Below are positions 1 to 11,796 of a stretch of DNA of 64,000 bases, piece by piece. The notes beneath the pieces were generated by a model that was not told the origin of the DNA, made no database searches, and was given only the letters and a program-made list of their open reading frames with translations. A program made the position numbers and the translations under genes. Where the stretch lies: NCBI GenBank assembly GCA_015039465.1, contig MU130378.1:810570-874569 (forward strand), given 5' to 3'. The stretch comes from Phlegmacium glaucopus. Taxonomy: Eukaryota; Basidiomycota; Agaricomycetes; Agaricales; Cortinariaceae. How positions within the stretch are numbered: position 1 is the first letter of the stretch; each line of letters begins with the position of its first letter.

Positions 1-1948
1 CTCTCTGACGCTTTGTGTAGCTGGAGGTGCTGCCATTAGGAACCTGTTCCAGAATGCAAATGTGTGCGACCACCAGCTGGATGCGAGTACAGGTGTAGAG
101 AGGTATGATCCCAGCGGTTCCAGGGTCGCAAGTGCCACCACATTGGGAGCAGGCTCCGGGGGTGTGCGATGTCTCTTGCAACCACTCAATAGTTGCTTTT
201 TACATGCTTCGCCTGAACAACAAACCTTCATATCCAACGTAATCTCTTCGTTCACTGGCATTCTGCTGCTCCAAGCCGGTCGAGCACGTACTGCCCGTCT
301 CCGAGCTGCGTCGAAACCGACAAACCAAAGTGGCGCACGGCTTGACCGTACTTCCCCTACACTCGATCTGACTCTCATTCTACTGGTCCGTGCATTAGAC
401 TCGATTGTACAGACATCTATTCTCCAGAAATCTCAGTCAATTGCTGGTTATGTCAACAATACCCCTAGTTTTGGTGATCAGCCCATATCAAAGCAAGACA
501 GCAGCCACGGAATTACGCCATATGAGAAGGGGCAGCAGCATCCCGAAGCGCGTCTAGTGCATGAAAAACTGGCAAAGGAGACCTTCAAGAAAGATACACA
601 TAAAATAAAGGTCAAGTTGACCTCTCGACTCGATGCGTTTGTATTCTGGGCGTGCAGTGCAAGGTTTATTAACTCATTCTCGCCACACACGACCCTCAAT
701 GACGACATGTATTAATAGGATAATGTGGTGCTTCTTTTATGAGCCTCACAGGTAGGCACTTGAGCACCCAAAGCTGTCCCTTCATTTTTCATTTACTGTC
801 GTTCTCTTGGATGTAGGCTGCCTAGGTCGTATGTCAAATGGATCAAAACCCTCGCCAACCTTGATGATGCTCTCGTTCAAACCCTACAATTTATTAGAGC
901 AGGGACATGGTCCTACCGCACGGGCTCTGCCCAGCATAGGCATATCCTCCAAAAGAGTGCTCAAAAACTTGGGCGTCCAGCATCATGGGGTGACCCCTCC
1001 GTTCTCCCAGCGTACGGAGGCGCCATTGCTAATGCGGTATGGAAATCCATCGGCTTACACAGTCGTCCGGGTGTGGGCGGTCTCCCGTGTGAAGTTGTCC
1101 ATGGAAAAACTGGTACGAGTCTGGGTCTCCAACAAAGTTGTACCGCAAATACTGGATTACGCGTCTTGAAGGCTTTTTTAGAGGCTCTTGTAATTTACCT
1201 TCCTGTGAGTAGAATCGTCAGTTCACACACGACGGCAAAAGTTTTAATTTATTATTTTTCATTTCAAAAATATAAGGTACATCTCATACCTGTATTCCTC
1301 ACTCGTCCACAGATCCTTCTCCGCCCCCACCGCATTCTCGAAAAACTTTTGGGAGCCTTCCGCAGCGCGACCTTCCTTTCCTCTTTCATTGGACTATACT
1401 GGTACTCAGTCTGCTTTACACGAACTGTCGTGCTCGCTAAGCTCTTTCCCTTCATCTCACATGATTTCTGGGACGGTCCATTTGGTTGCGTCATGGTTGG
1501 ATGTTTGATGTGTGGAAGCAGTATATGGATTGAGGATGGTAGGAGGCGTGGTGAGATGGCTTTGTATGTCCTCCCACGAGCGTTGAGAGCCTGCTTGCCT
1601 GATACTTGGGTGAAAAGTGGTAATCGGGGTGTCAAAGTGGTCGAACGGTATGATTATTTTGCTATCTATTGCTTTTGATTCAATGGGTTTTGGAATAGCA
1701 TTGCTTTCATCCTATCCATGTCGGTACTGTTGACAGCGGCCACTCATCGACCTGATTCTTTGCGCGGATTATCGCGATGGACATTAGCGTTCACGACTTA
1801 TGGTCCGAATACTGGTTTCTGGAAACGCAGAAGACGTGACCCGAGCATCCCTCCCACACCCTCTATCCCCCCCACACCATTTATCCCCCCTTCTCCTCTT
1901 ATCGTCCCAGAAATTTACGACAGACATGTAAATTCCCCGGAACTTTGA
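1..1948 (+). CDS. TMEM135-like multi-pass membrane protein (5' end outside window)
   Basis: This is a partial gene whose start lies left of the window. Joining frames across introns near 661-711, 752-817, about 1206-1312 and 1649-1690 gives one reading frame ending at the TGA of 1946-1948. It holds several hydrophobic segments, the Cys-rich stretch PCEVVHGKTGTS near 1085, and the C-terminal block IEDGRRRGEMALYVLPRA. I recognise these as hallmarks of the TMEM135/PMP24 family, which sits in peroxisomal and mitochondrial membranes. The tail adds a short Pro-rich repeat (SIPPTP, FIPPSP) encoded near 1845-1900, which looks lineage-specific. The family call rests on the two conserved blocks. Molecular function is not known from sequence, and the intron limits are approximate. 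Confidence 0.72.
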
Positions 1949-2051
1949 CATATAGTCATATCCCTTATGTATTTAAAGTTACTCACATCATACTTAACAC
2001 CAATATCATTTGGGAACTATTATTGAGACATACTTATATACCTATATCTAC

Positions 2052-3579
2052 CTATCCTAACCATAAATCCATCTTGTGATCATAAAATGAGCAGCTTCCA
2101 ATCAACGTTTCTCCATTACTGGATGGCTGCGCATATGACCAATCTACACCATATGCCAGTGACTTGTGCTCATCGTATCGTTTCGCTGTTTGTGGGTCTC
2201 CAGAGAAATCGTCCCCGAAACGAATGATTTTGAAGCCATCGTGCATGCAAGCGACCAAGAGGTCATTCTTACGGTCTTCAGCCGGGTGCCACTTGACACG
2301 CCAAGCACCACCGCCTACACTGGCTTGCGCTAGGGGTGTCAATGGCTTGCGAACGTCGAACAGTTGCACTGAGTTGTTGTAACTGATAAACACAGATTGT
2401 GTATCCGCATACAAAAAAATCAAGAAGGATAGTGATCACCTTCCTACAGCTAAAAGATGTTCGAGATGTGGATGATTTTGGATTGAGGTTACCCCTGCTT
2501 CGAATCTAAAATTTTAGATCTAACATAAGGCGGAATCCAGAAATTGGAGAAAGGTTGGTTACTTCTTGTTGACGAATATAGGTTGCGCAAAACCTTGGCG
2601 AATGTCCCAAGCTTTCATTTTCAAGTCATCTCCACCTTCGAAGAAGGCCAAATTTCAGTTGCTCATAGGATTGTGTCGGATAGGGACCAGATTTAGTGAC
2701 CTGAATATATAATATTGGGGTCCCAATAATTCCAAGCCGCGATCCAAGGTTCATAGTCGTGTGCGTGCCATGTTTCTGCTACCTCAACATTTGAATCCTT
2801 GGATGGTTTCAATAGGCAGAGATTGCCGTTGGAAAGTGAGACGATAAGGGACCCTAAATCACTGCTATAATATTTAAACTCGAGGTTGGGAAAGGACAAT
2901 AAATTGGACTTGCGTTCCTCCTGCCTTCCGATTCGACCAGTCCAGAGAGAGACATAAAGTGTCTGACGGTGCACATCGTATTGAACAGAGTTGAGAGAGA
3001 GATTGCTATGCAAGAAGATTTATCAAAAAAATATTTTAATCAAGGACGATGGATTATGTTCAATTTGACCTCTCGCAATTGATGAAGTGTTATGCTTCCC
3101 TCAGAATCGGCGATGGCCAAGAGAGGGGATGGAGCAGATGTATGACACCTGTTAGAATTTTCTTTGAGTACAACGCTCCAAAAGAGGACTTGAATTCCAT
3201 GCCATTTCATGTCCAAAATAGCCGGTAGGTCGAACGACTGAATTTGTTGACTAACCAAAAAAGAAGTTACATTTCAGTAAAACATTCATACAAGGAAATA
3301 GGCACCATGACGGTTGTCCTTCGGAATCCAGCAGTACTTTGAAAACTAGGCATTGACCTCTACGAGTTCGAGGAAGCAAAGACTCTTGTTCAGCAGATAT
3401 TTGATCATCTATTTTGTAAGTCCCGCATACGAAAATGTCGTGAAATCCTGAGCTCGGACAAAACTCGAGACTGTCTGCGGGGAGCACAGTGTCGACCATG
3501 GAGTGAAAATAAAAATAGGCTATTTGCATTTGTAATGACCATACATAAGCCATTGACAACTTACTTCGAGTCGCTCATT
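2052..3579 (-). CDS. DPH7: Diphthine methyltransferase (WD40 protein DPH7/WDR85)
   Basis: This WD40 beta-propeller enzyme acts in diphthamide formation on translation elongation factor 2, hydrolysing methylated diphthine so that the final amidation can occur. The start ATG at 3579 opens a tiny exon (MSDSK) followed by an intron, and the second exon continues HSMVDTVLPADSLEFCP, the typical N-terminus of the family. Downstream exons carry GVTSIQSHP, DNSVQLFDVRKPLTPL, GGGAWRVKWHPAED, LLVACMHDGFKI, HKSLAYGVDWSY and the final CSFYDHKMDLW blade. This order of motifs is diagnostic for DPH7. At least five introns interrupt the gene. Its ATG lies only 21 bp from that of the divergent gene at 3601, so the two must share a very short promoter. 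Confidence 0.9.
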
Positions 3580-3600
3580 TCTACATATCCTCAGTAAATC

Positions 3601-4347
3601 ATGGACTTTGTTCAGGCTCTCGACCCATCCAAACTCGTTCTAGCAGGAACGGTGAGCCGCGCTCGAGCAGGTTTTTTCGCCCCCAAACTTATCTCTTACA
3701 GGCTGTCTCCTTCTTCCTCAGTATTTTCGCCTCTCCTTCATACAATTTGCCTATGTTTCTCTTTGGATGCTATGCCCAAGAGAACGCTGAAGCCCTACAA
3801 TCTCTCCAAACCGTGAGCAACGTGCAATCCACGAGCTCGTGTCTTTTTTTACCAACCATGCAAATCATTAGTTCACAGGGCTACTTGGCGTCTCGATGAT
3901 ATTTGATATAATCTGGATGGTTAAAAATCAACAGCCTGGCTTCGCTGTGTTCTTGAATATCTGTCTTCTTATCTTAAAGGTCCGTGTTCAAAATTTGGAT
4001 CAATTGGTGACGCGTATGAACCCCTATGTAGTTGCCGACTTTCTTTGCCTTCGCAAACTCTCTTCGTCAACGAGGAAGTCAATTTGGCGGCCTTGGATCC
4101 TCAATAGGCGGTCCAACTGGTATGTCCGATCAATTCGACGATGTCTCCCTCATTTTGGCTTAATGTTCGCCATATAGTATGGTCCATGCCAGGTGGTTTT
4201 ACGTCTGGAGGAAGGGAGGGATACCAAACAGTGGATGACGAACCATTTATTAGAAATGTAAGGCCTACAGCTCCATCACCCCACATGCCACCTATGACTG
4301 CGCATGTGGAACCCACACCCCCTGGGGCCTACCAATCTGTTGTATAA
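3601..4347 (+). CDS. Small four-helix membrane protein, AGTRAP-like
   Basis: After removal of four short introns the frame runs from ATG 3601 to TAA 4345-4347 and gives about 160 residues. It begins MDFVQALDPSKLVLAGT and continues through hydrophobic stretches around SIFASPSYNLPMFLFGC, SMIFDIIWMV and FAVFLNICLLILKVPTFFAF. The soluble tail contains SLRQRGSQFG, GGREGYQTVDD and a Pro-rich end. Topology and the tail motif (R-x-R-G ... Y-Q-T-[IV]-D) resemble angiotensin II receptor-associated protein (AGTRAP), a small endomembrane protein. The likeness is family-level recognition only; many fungal copies are simply called hypothetical. It is transcribed away from DPH7, start codon to start codon within 21 bp. 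Confidence 0.6.
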
Positions 4348-4429
4348 ACCTAGTAGTTACTATTCAGTCTGTGTTGAAGAAGGTACATGGTGTCGTAGAG
4401 GATATCCTTAAATAATTCTGAGGCATTGG

Positions 4430-7400
4430 TTAAACATATATATCATCCGCGGCGTCTGAGTCGGATATGGAAAAATCTACATCAGACAAAACTATGCCCT
4501 CCTCGCTCTCTTCTGCGTTATTCCCCATCTCCTTCTCCCTCTCCAGGTCATTTGACAGCTCAGGTAAAATGGGTACAAGGTCCATGGCTTCTTCAGCTTT
4601 TCGCCTGGAATAAAACCAAGGGCAGTCAAGTGATTCACATCGGATTGGGTCCTCTGGAGAAGTACCGGTGCATGTCACGCAAATTCGATGGGCGTTGGCT
4701 AGACGTTCCTCTCGTGCTCTTATACGAAATCCTAAGTTGCTTATAGTTTCTTGGCTGGCCATAAAGCAACTGTGACAGAGGCCTAACATTGAAAGTGAGC
4801 ATAACAATCCTGCAATTATTTAAAACATTACTTTGTGACGCCGGATCCCCACAAGAAAGGCATTGGGCGTTGAAGAAATGTTCACTCATATTTACCCGGT
4901 CTGACGTTCCAGCAGGGGCTGTGACTATCTTGAGTTTCCTCGGAGAAACTAGCTCAGGAACGTTCATCCTTGGCATCTCGTTGAACCACTGCTTGACGTC
5001 TGCTCCCAAAAGGTTAAATATTCGCTCTAGAGGAGGAATGAGTACTCTAGTAATGTAATAATTCGCATCAAGGTGTAGCTGGCTACATCACTTTCAGTAG
5101 CTGTCATTTAAAATGAGGCATGACTTACCTGTTATTCATGAATTCTAGTGGATCCATTGCCCTCTCAACAAGTCGGGAACCCGGAGCTCCTCGCACTATC
5201 ACATATGGTATTCTATCTCCATATTGCGCTTCGTCCTTCGGATCTTGAGCTGTCCGTCGAGCCGCAACCATGACTCCGGGAGGAGGGGCAACTTTATCAC
5301 TGTAGTTGGTCAGATCGTTGCTGGACAATGTCTGAAAGATTGCCTACCTGTAAGTGCCCATCCGGACCTCTTTTGCAAATATAAAGTCTTGAACTGAGGC
5401 CTTGTTCTCTAGTAGCTTGGTCCAGGACCTACAACAATAGTCCTTGATTTCACTGAGATCCTGAGTGCGAAAAAGAATTCTAGAGCGCCTTGAGGTCATA
5501 CACTCTGTTGATATTATTTGATTACCTACTTGAGGCAATTCTCCACCATTTTTCGCTGGGCAAGGACCCCGTCTCGGCGCACAGTTTCAATCCCTTTGGC
5601 GTCGAAGACAGGCTCAGTATCATCGATACTTTCATATTTAAATCCGACATAACGTTTTTTCGCCATGAGAACACATGGGAGGTAAACCTGCAATGACCTT
5701 GATGAGACGGAATTCTGTCTGAACCAGCAGCTAGATGACCTTTTCAAATTTCAGTTTAATTGGAGCCGGATTCTGTGCGGTAATGGCCGCGGCTATTTCG
5801 TTACCAATAGCAAATGCTTGCTCTTTAGTTTTTCCGAGAACATAGCTATATTTCTTTAGCATTGTAATGGTCGCTATTAATGAGAGGCGACTTACACAAA
5901 TACACTGTCTGTATCGCCGTAAACAACCTTTTTTGTAATATTATGAGCCAGAAGTTATGATTCCAGGATAGCTGTTGTATACCTTTGCTCCCCATTTCTG
6001 GTTGCCGTTGATAGTGTCGATAGCCTGAAGACTGTTAGTATACAACTCAATTTTTTTTCAGCTGATATCGCACTTTCTCTAGAGTTTCACGGCCGCTTTG
6101 GACTATGCTATCAGCAATCTCAACTGCAGGCATTCTTCCCGAGAAAGTCGCGCCGGTGTAACCATATGTTACGTTGGCGATGTATTTCAGGCCCAGCTGA
6201 CGAGCATCCAGGATTCTCTTTCGGACCTAACTACGTGTCAGTTCCTGCTCACAAGGTAGATTTCAAGAGACTTACTTTGTCTCCACTCACACCCTTCATC
6301 GCTTGTTTCACCATCACTCTGGTGTTCAATAGCTCAACCAACATCCTTCCTAGCAAGCCTTTCCGCACGTTAGGTTTCACATACATAATGCCATTTGCCG
6401 CAACTGCAGATATTTTCTTGTAAATTCAAAGGGCAATTGAAACACAATGTGTTGACAATCACCTGTGATATGATCTTGCAGTTTCTGTATCAATTCTGGA
6501 GGGATGTCAAAATCGTCAATGACACCTAGCTTGTATGCTCCTTTGAAGTCTTGAACTCGCCCAAGACACGTAGAATAACAGTAATTGTACGCAATCATGA
6601 TAGAAGGATAGAGTGATTGGAAATCGAGAACAATAAGTGGACTTGAGTAAAAGGCGGACGCCGGTTCCATAATAAGTGGCATGCATTCGGCAGCATTTTG
6701 CTTGCCGACCTAGTAATGGGACCTAGATAAGTTGCATGCGTCTAGAATCAATGGACATGAATTTACGTCCTGTCGGCTTGGAGATATTAAGACGAAACTT
6801 TCAGGCTTCGCAATTCGAAACATAAACGATTCCACTTTAAATTGAGAGCCACGGCTGATAACGGAGAAGAAATCAACCCCAAACACTCGAGCAAATTCCC
6901 TAATCATATGGAGGAATACCGTCAGAAGTAACTTCATGAAAATGTTAAATGTAAGAATATAACGTACGCCGTCTTCGTCACTGTTTCCGCCTCTTCAAGA
7001 AGTTCAAGGTTTGTCACAACTCGCATGAAGAGGTATCGCAAGAGCAACGATGTATGTACAGGGACAGGACTGCTATACCATTTTGTCAAAGTTTGGTAGC
7101 TGTATTTGGGCACCCTGTAGGTATGCCTTGGTGTCAGTGCCGATGATTCTTCCGAACCAAATGTCAAATGAACCTTCGTCGGAGAACATCGAAAACGACG
7201 TTTTCAAAAGTGTACATAACTAAGGTCTTCTCCGAGCGCATTATTCTCCATGAATTCAGAACATGACGTCCGGCAACTTTAAATGTAGATGATTTCCGCA
7301 TCGCCCATCGATCTGGACCTCCACCTGAGTGTCTCGGCGGGGCACGCGAGATAAGTTCTGAGATATCCAGACCTACCAGCACCATTGCATGTCAGCCAGA

Positions 7401-10400
7401 GTAGTTGAAAGAGAAAATCAAAACATGAACCATGAATTTGACCTCGAGCTTCAAGATATCCCCAAGAACCAGCTTGTACTTCCCATCCAGTAAGAATATC
7501 TGGGTCTATTTCAACTGTGAGGTCAATGAGTCGGTTAAGAAGATCGAGCTCATTCATATGTATCTCAAGCGCCATATCTCGCAGTCTTCCTTTCTTAAAT
7601 TGAGGACTTTGGACGACCAAGGCTCCCATTTGCTTTGTATCCGATCCAGAAATATGATGAGCGTAAATCACCGCTACAACTTCGTCAGTACTGGGGTCAG
7701 GAACCTTGGTGTCCCGAGTAGCAACTAGAACAGAATTACTGACAGGTGAATATTGCATAATTCATAAGTAACTTGCCAAAGACCTCCAAGGACATTATAG
7801 ACATATCCGACCCTTTGCGGGTAGCATCTGATTGAATGGTTGGCGTTGTTTTGAAGCCATATATATTCGCTTGCGTAGGCCCTTCGATCTAGATAAAAAA
7901 TTGTGGTTGGTAAACAATATATACGTCTAAGACTTAGTTACTTACCTGAGACTGCAATTTTCTTTTGATCCTTCTCGTTGTCGATTGGGCATCGATTGTT
8001 GCGATGGATCGTCGTACTTCTAGCACGCTGGGAGGATAGCTGGCGTACTCCCAGCCTCCAATCCCAGCAGGGTCAAACTCAAGATTACTAGTCGAGTTCT
8101 GACCAAGTTCGCCATTGATAGTCCATTCACTGAGTGTGGCAATACCTTGACCGCCTTTGAGACGATACGTCAGACCTGCATATTCTTTGGCCATCTCAGG
8201 GATGTCAGAGTCCTTAGAGTAATAAGGGGCTTGATAGATCTTGCTGGGTAATCCGAGGCTTCCGAAACTCCCTTTGAGGTCCGACACAGAGGGTGGGGAG
8301 ACAGAATAAATATATCGATTTGTATTTGTTGCTTTACAAGTGTCGAAAGCCTTTGAAAGCTGTACTGCACGAGCTGTTATTAAAGACGAACGCTGCTCTG
8401 CAGTCAGTGTTGGGTTTTGCACAAGACTTTGGTCCTGTGAATTTTTTGCTGTTAAGTTGCCAGAGAAGTCAGGCCGTTGTGATTGTTCAGCTGCATGTGG
8501 TGTATTCTCGCTATCCACTGTTTCAAATATATCCTTTTCGACAGAAAACAAAATATCTTCATCCAACATGACAGGAGATTTTGCAGGGATAGCTTCGTCC
8601 ATCTGCTCGTGCTGGTCTTCGAGGGACTCAAACCTGTTATAAATCTTGAGAACGAGGTAACGTTTTTAAGAAACAGCTTACGGCGACTTTATCAGAATGT
8701 GTGTAACTGAGGAAGGTCGTGCCTCGGGTATAGGAGTTCTATGTGAGAGAATAGTGAAAAACATGATTGCTCAAAACCATGACATCATACATCGGAAATA
8801 AACTAACTTGGTAGGAGTTGGGACGATATTGTGCTCTGGTATGATGGAACGTGTTGGAGTTCGCGGACTGCAGTATTCAATCAAGATAGTGAAGCCTTGT
8901 TTTCAGGTAGCCAGACTCACCTCGCTAATCGATAAGGAGGTGCTTCAGGGCGTGCCTCTTCCGAACTTTGCAAGAAAGGGTCTTCTGGACTAGATAAATG
9001 TCAGTCATAACATGCAATAGAAATAAAGTAGTAAAGCTGACCTCGGGGTGTGGTTATCTTTTTCCTTGTTCACATCGACTAACTCTTCAGCAAGGTCATC
9101 CTCATATGAGACCTCCTCTTCTGCATCCTCTGCCTCCTCTTCGTGGTCGTCGTGATCTTGCTGAGCGTGTTCCATTGTTTTGTTCCATCCTTCTCCAAGA
9201 GCCTCCTGTTGATCGAGCTCGCTGATCTCTTGCTTGGATAGCATTGAGATATCCACATCAACTTGATTGTCTGCTTCTCCCTGGTCAGGGCCACTATCAC
9301 TGTTGTTATCCCAAAGGTCGTTGACTGGCTGCACCACAGGATCGGCACTTTCAAGGCCACCAACTTCTTCCTTTGCGGGATTCCAAACTTTATACTCCTT
9401 TTCCCATATGGCTTCGATGCTTTCGAAGGTTGTCATCACAAACCGTTCCCAGTCTTCCGGTTTTTTATCATGGAATTCTGAATCTGCGGAGTTTTGTATT
9501 CGGTGACGAATTTCATCCCACCAGTGCGCTTCTGCCACCCAGTCTCCGCCAGCACCCCGCGAAGATTCACTAGGATCAATTGGCAATTCTGGCGATGGGT
9601 CAAGGCCAAGGGTCTGACGGCGGTTTCGCTCGTCTTCCCACAGTTCGCGAACACCGAGGACGAGAGGCTCCGAAGTCACAACGGGTGCTGGTATTTCCAG
9701 ACGGTGGTGTATATTTCTTGCAGCAAGACGATGTCTGTTCAAAATATGAGGCGCGATAGCATCAACTTCGAGTGGAAGGCGGGATTCGCGAAAATAGGAA
9801 GAAGGTTTGAACTCTAGTCGTTCATCTGCTTCAGCACACCGTTCAAAGACATCCTCGAGTTCAATGTCACCACAACCATATAGACCAAAGTCACACAAGA
9901 ATTGAAGTATGAAGCTGAGGTGAGATTCATACACACGAAAGCGGGTGCTCATAACTGAACCTGATTGCAATATCGTTGAGATTCGATTCATATATGACGG
10001 GTCAGCTACCATGATCTTGAAGAATGGACTATAAGCAGAATGAAAGCCATAGAAGTGGACACCTTTGACAAGGACTATCGCGCGAATGTATTGAGAATTG
10101 TGCGAGTGTGGGTTACGCTTCAATGAAAGCGCAATAGCATGATTCAAGGAGCGAAAAAGTTTGGCGATGTAACGTTTTACTAAAGCTAGGTTTACTAACG
10201 AATGAAAAGAACATGTAAGAGCAGCTCACCATAGCCAGGATTCAGATTTCCTAAGTACTCGACGAAGAGATATGGATAAACTTGATGAACATGAACACAA
10301 GCTGTTTGGCCAGTTGAAGAAGGGCCATAAATTCGTATGACAGGAACGCGGGGGAGAGAGGACTTGTCGAGGTCCCCTGGTGGAACAAGTGTATAATCAA

Positions 10401-10446
10401 TTTGATTGATACGGACTTGTAAGCGGGCCAAAGATTGAGAGCTCAT
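4430..10446 (-). CDS. REV3: DNA polymerase zeta catalytic subunit REV3
   Basis: Catalytic subunit of the B-family translesion polymerase zeta, which extends from mismatched or damaged primer ends. The N-terminus (ATG 10446) reads VPVIRIYGPSSTGQTACVHVH, the REV3 pattern. A long acidic, low-complexity middle follows (about 9.0-10.1 kb). Catalytic motifs appear in order: DFQSLYPSIM near 6602-6625, NVTYGYTGATFSGRMP near 6140-6190, YGDTDS near 5905-5925, and KKRYVGFKYES near 5640. Two C-terminal metal-binding modules follow: CLSCG ... C..C (CysA) and CVTC ... RCESLDC (CysB, the Fe-S site that binds accessory subunits). The protein ends with an acidic tail at 4430. More than a dozen short introns interrupt it. 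All key catalytic Asp residues are visible and I see no inactivating break. Confidence 0.93.
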
Positions 10447-10550
10447 GGCGAACGGCCGTTGTGATAGGACATAGTATACATCAAGTATACATCAAGGACA
10501 ACGGACAAGCCTTGCCTTTACAATTTAGGTATATTTATTGATTATAAATT

Positions 10551-11611
10551 CTACAAGTTGGGATGCTCTTTTCCAACAGAGATGACTTGTTGGCCGATCC
10601 AAGTTGTCTGCGGCTCTAAAGCAACAAATCCTCGCACATGGCCTGGTTCAACGCAAACATAATTTTTCCTGTAAGGTGGATGTCAGTCAACCACAATCGA
10701 AATCCAAAGATCCAAAATTCTCACCAGCCATTCTCCTCCATATCGCCTATCTTCTGCCCTTCCTGCTGAGGATTCCATACAACTAGATCCTTGAAATTAG
10801 TCGCCTTTATTTCAATTTTCCCTGTAGGCCAGCTTATGTCGTATTTCAAGGGACCATTTTCGTACACAGAATCTGTAAATCGTTTGACATCGACTTGGGT
10901 TCTGGTTTCAATCTTGGGCGTCGCTCGTGCTTCTTCTGTGGCCTCCGTTTTATCATAGTATGACAAGTTCTGAAGAGGATTGATCACAACTTGATCTGCG
11001 GGCACACGCAGATAGTTGTGCAGCAATGCTTGGAATTCAAGGATATCGGACGAAGACAAATTAGTGACGTGCAAATCGGTGCCGAGCTGGTGGGCTGCCA
11101 ATGTCACAACGTAGCTCAGGTGAAAGGGCCTCGTGTATTTTGAACTAATGTTCGCATTATCGGCTGGATCAAGGGCTTTACAGAAAGAGCCGTGATTAGA
11201 GGTCGGTATTCTCAACATATTGCCGACATACTGAGTCTGATAGATACACTTTCTTCATTGTCCATGACAACTGAGTCGAATTTCCAAGTAACATTCCTGG
11301 CAAAGCCGTGCTGAGAGAGTTTCGAATGGTCGGGATGTGTGGGTGCACCAAAACATGGGAAAACGACAGGTATTCCACCTCTGACGGGTTTGGTGCCATC
11401 TAGGGACGCCTTAGAAGATACAAAGAGTAGTTCCTTCAGGTTTTCTTCCCCTTCAGCAACCCTCCATGAGATCACTGTCGCCCCATACAAGAGGATTTCG
11501 GCCGTAGATCCCTATAAACAGTGTCATTTGAATGAGTTATACATATGATGGCCAGATACTGACCTTTGGATGCTTGAGAATAATTGTACGCCCTGTACGT
11601 TCCAGAGGCAT
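10551..11611 (-). CDS. Glucose-6-phosphate 1-epimerase (aldose 1-epimerase fold)
   Basis: Cytosolic galactose mutarotase-like enzyme interconverting alpha and beta hexose-6-phosphates. The start ATG 11611 opens a short exon (MPLERTGRTIILKHPK). The next exon gives STAEILLYGATVISW, then RGGIPVVFPCFGAPTHPD, SQHGFARNVTWKF, and later QNLSYYDKT. The final exon ends with NYVCVEPGHVRGFVALEP and a stop at 10551-10553. The RGGIPVVFPCFG and HGFAR blocks (catalytic His region) and the C-terminal VCVEPG motif match the YMR099C-type branch rather than the monomeric galactose mutarotases. It has about four introns. It is divergent from the PP2A scaffold gene, with 185 bp between the two start codons. Confidence 0.87.
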
Positions 11612-11796
11612 ATCACTGTGGAAAGATTACGAGCTACCCCGTACTTACTACCATGATATCATGTTAACCCTTATATTACCAAATCAGAAGACTTTTTTCT
11701 CACACGACCCAAACCCAAAGTCAGCCTGTTATCTTCATTGAAGTGTTAAAATCCAGACTCTTTTCGTTTTCAATACATACCGAACACAACTACTCA

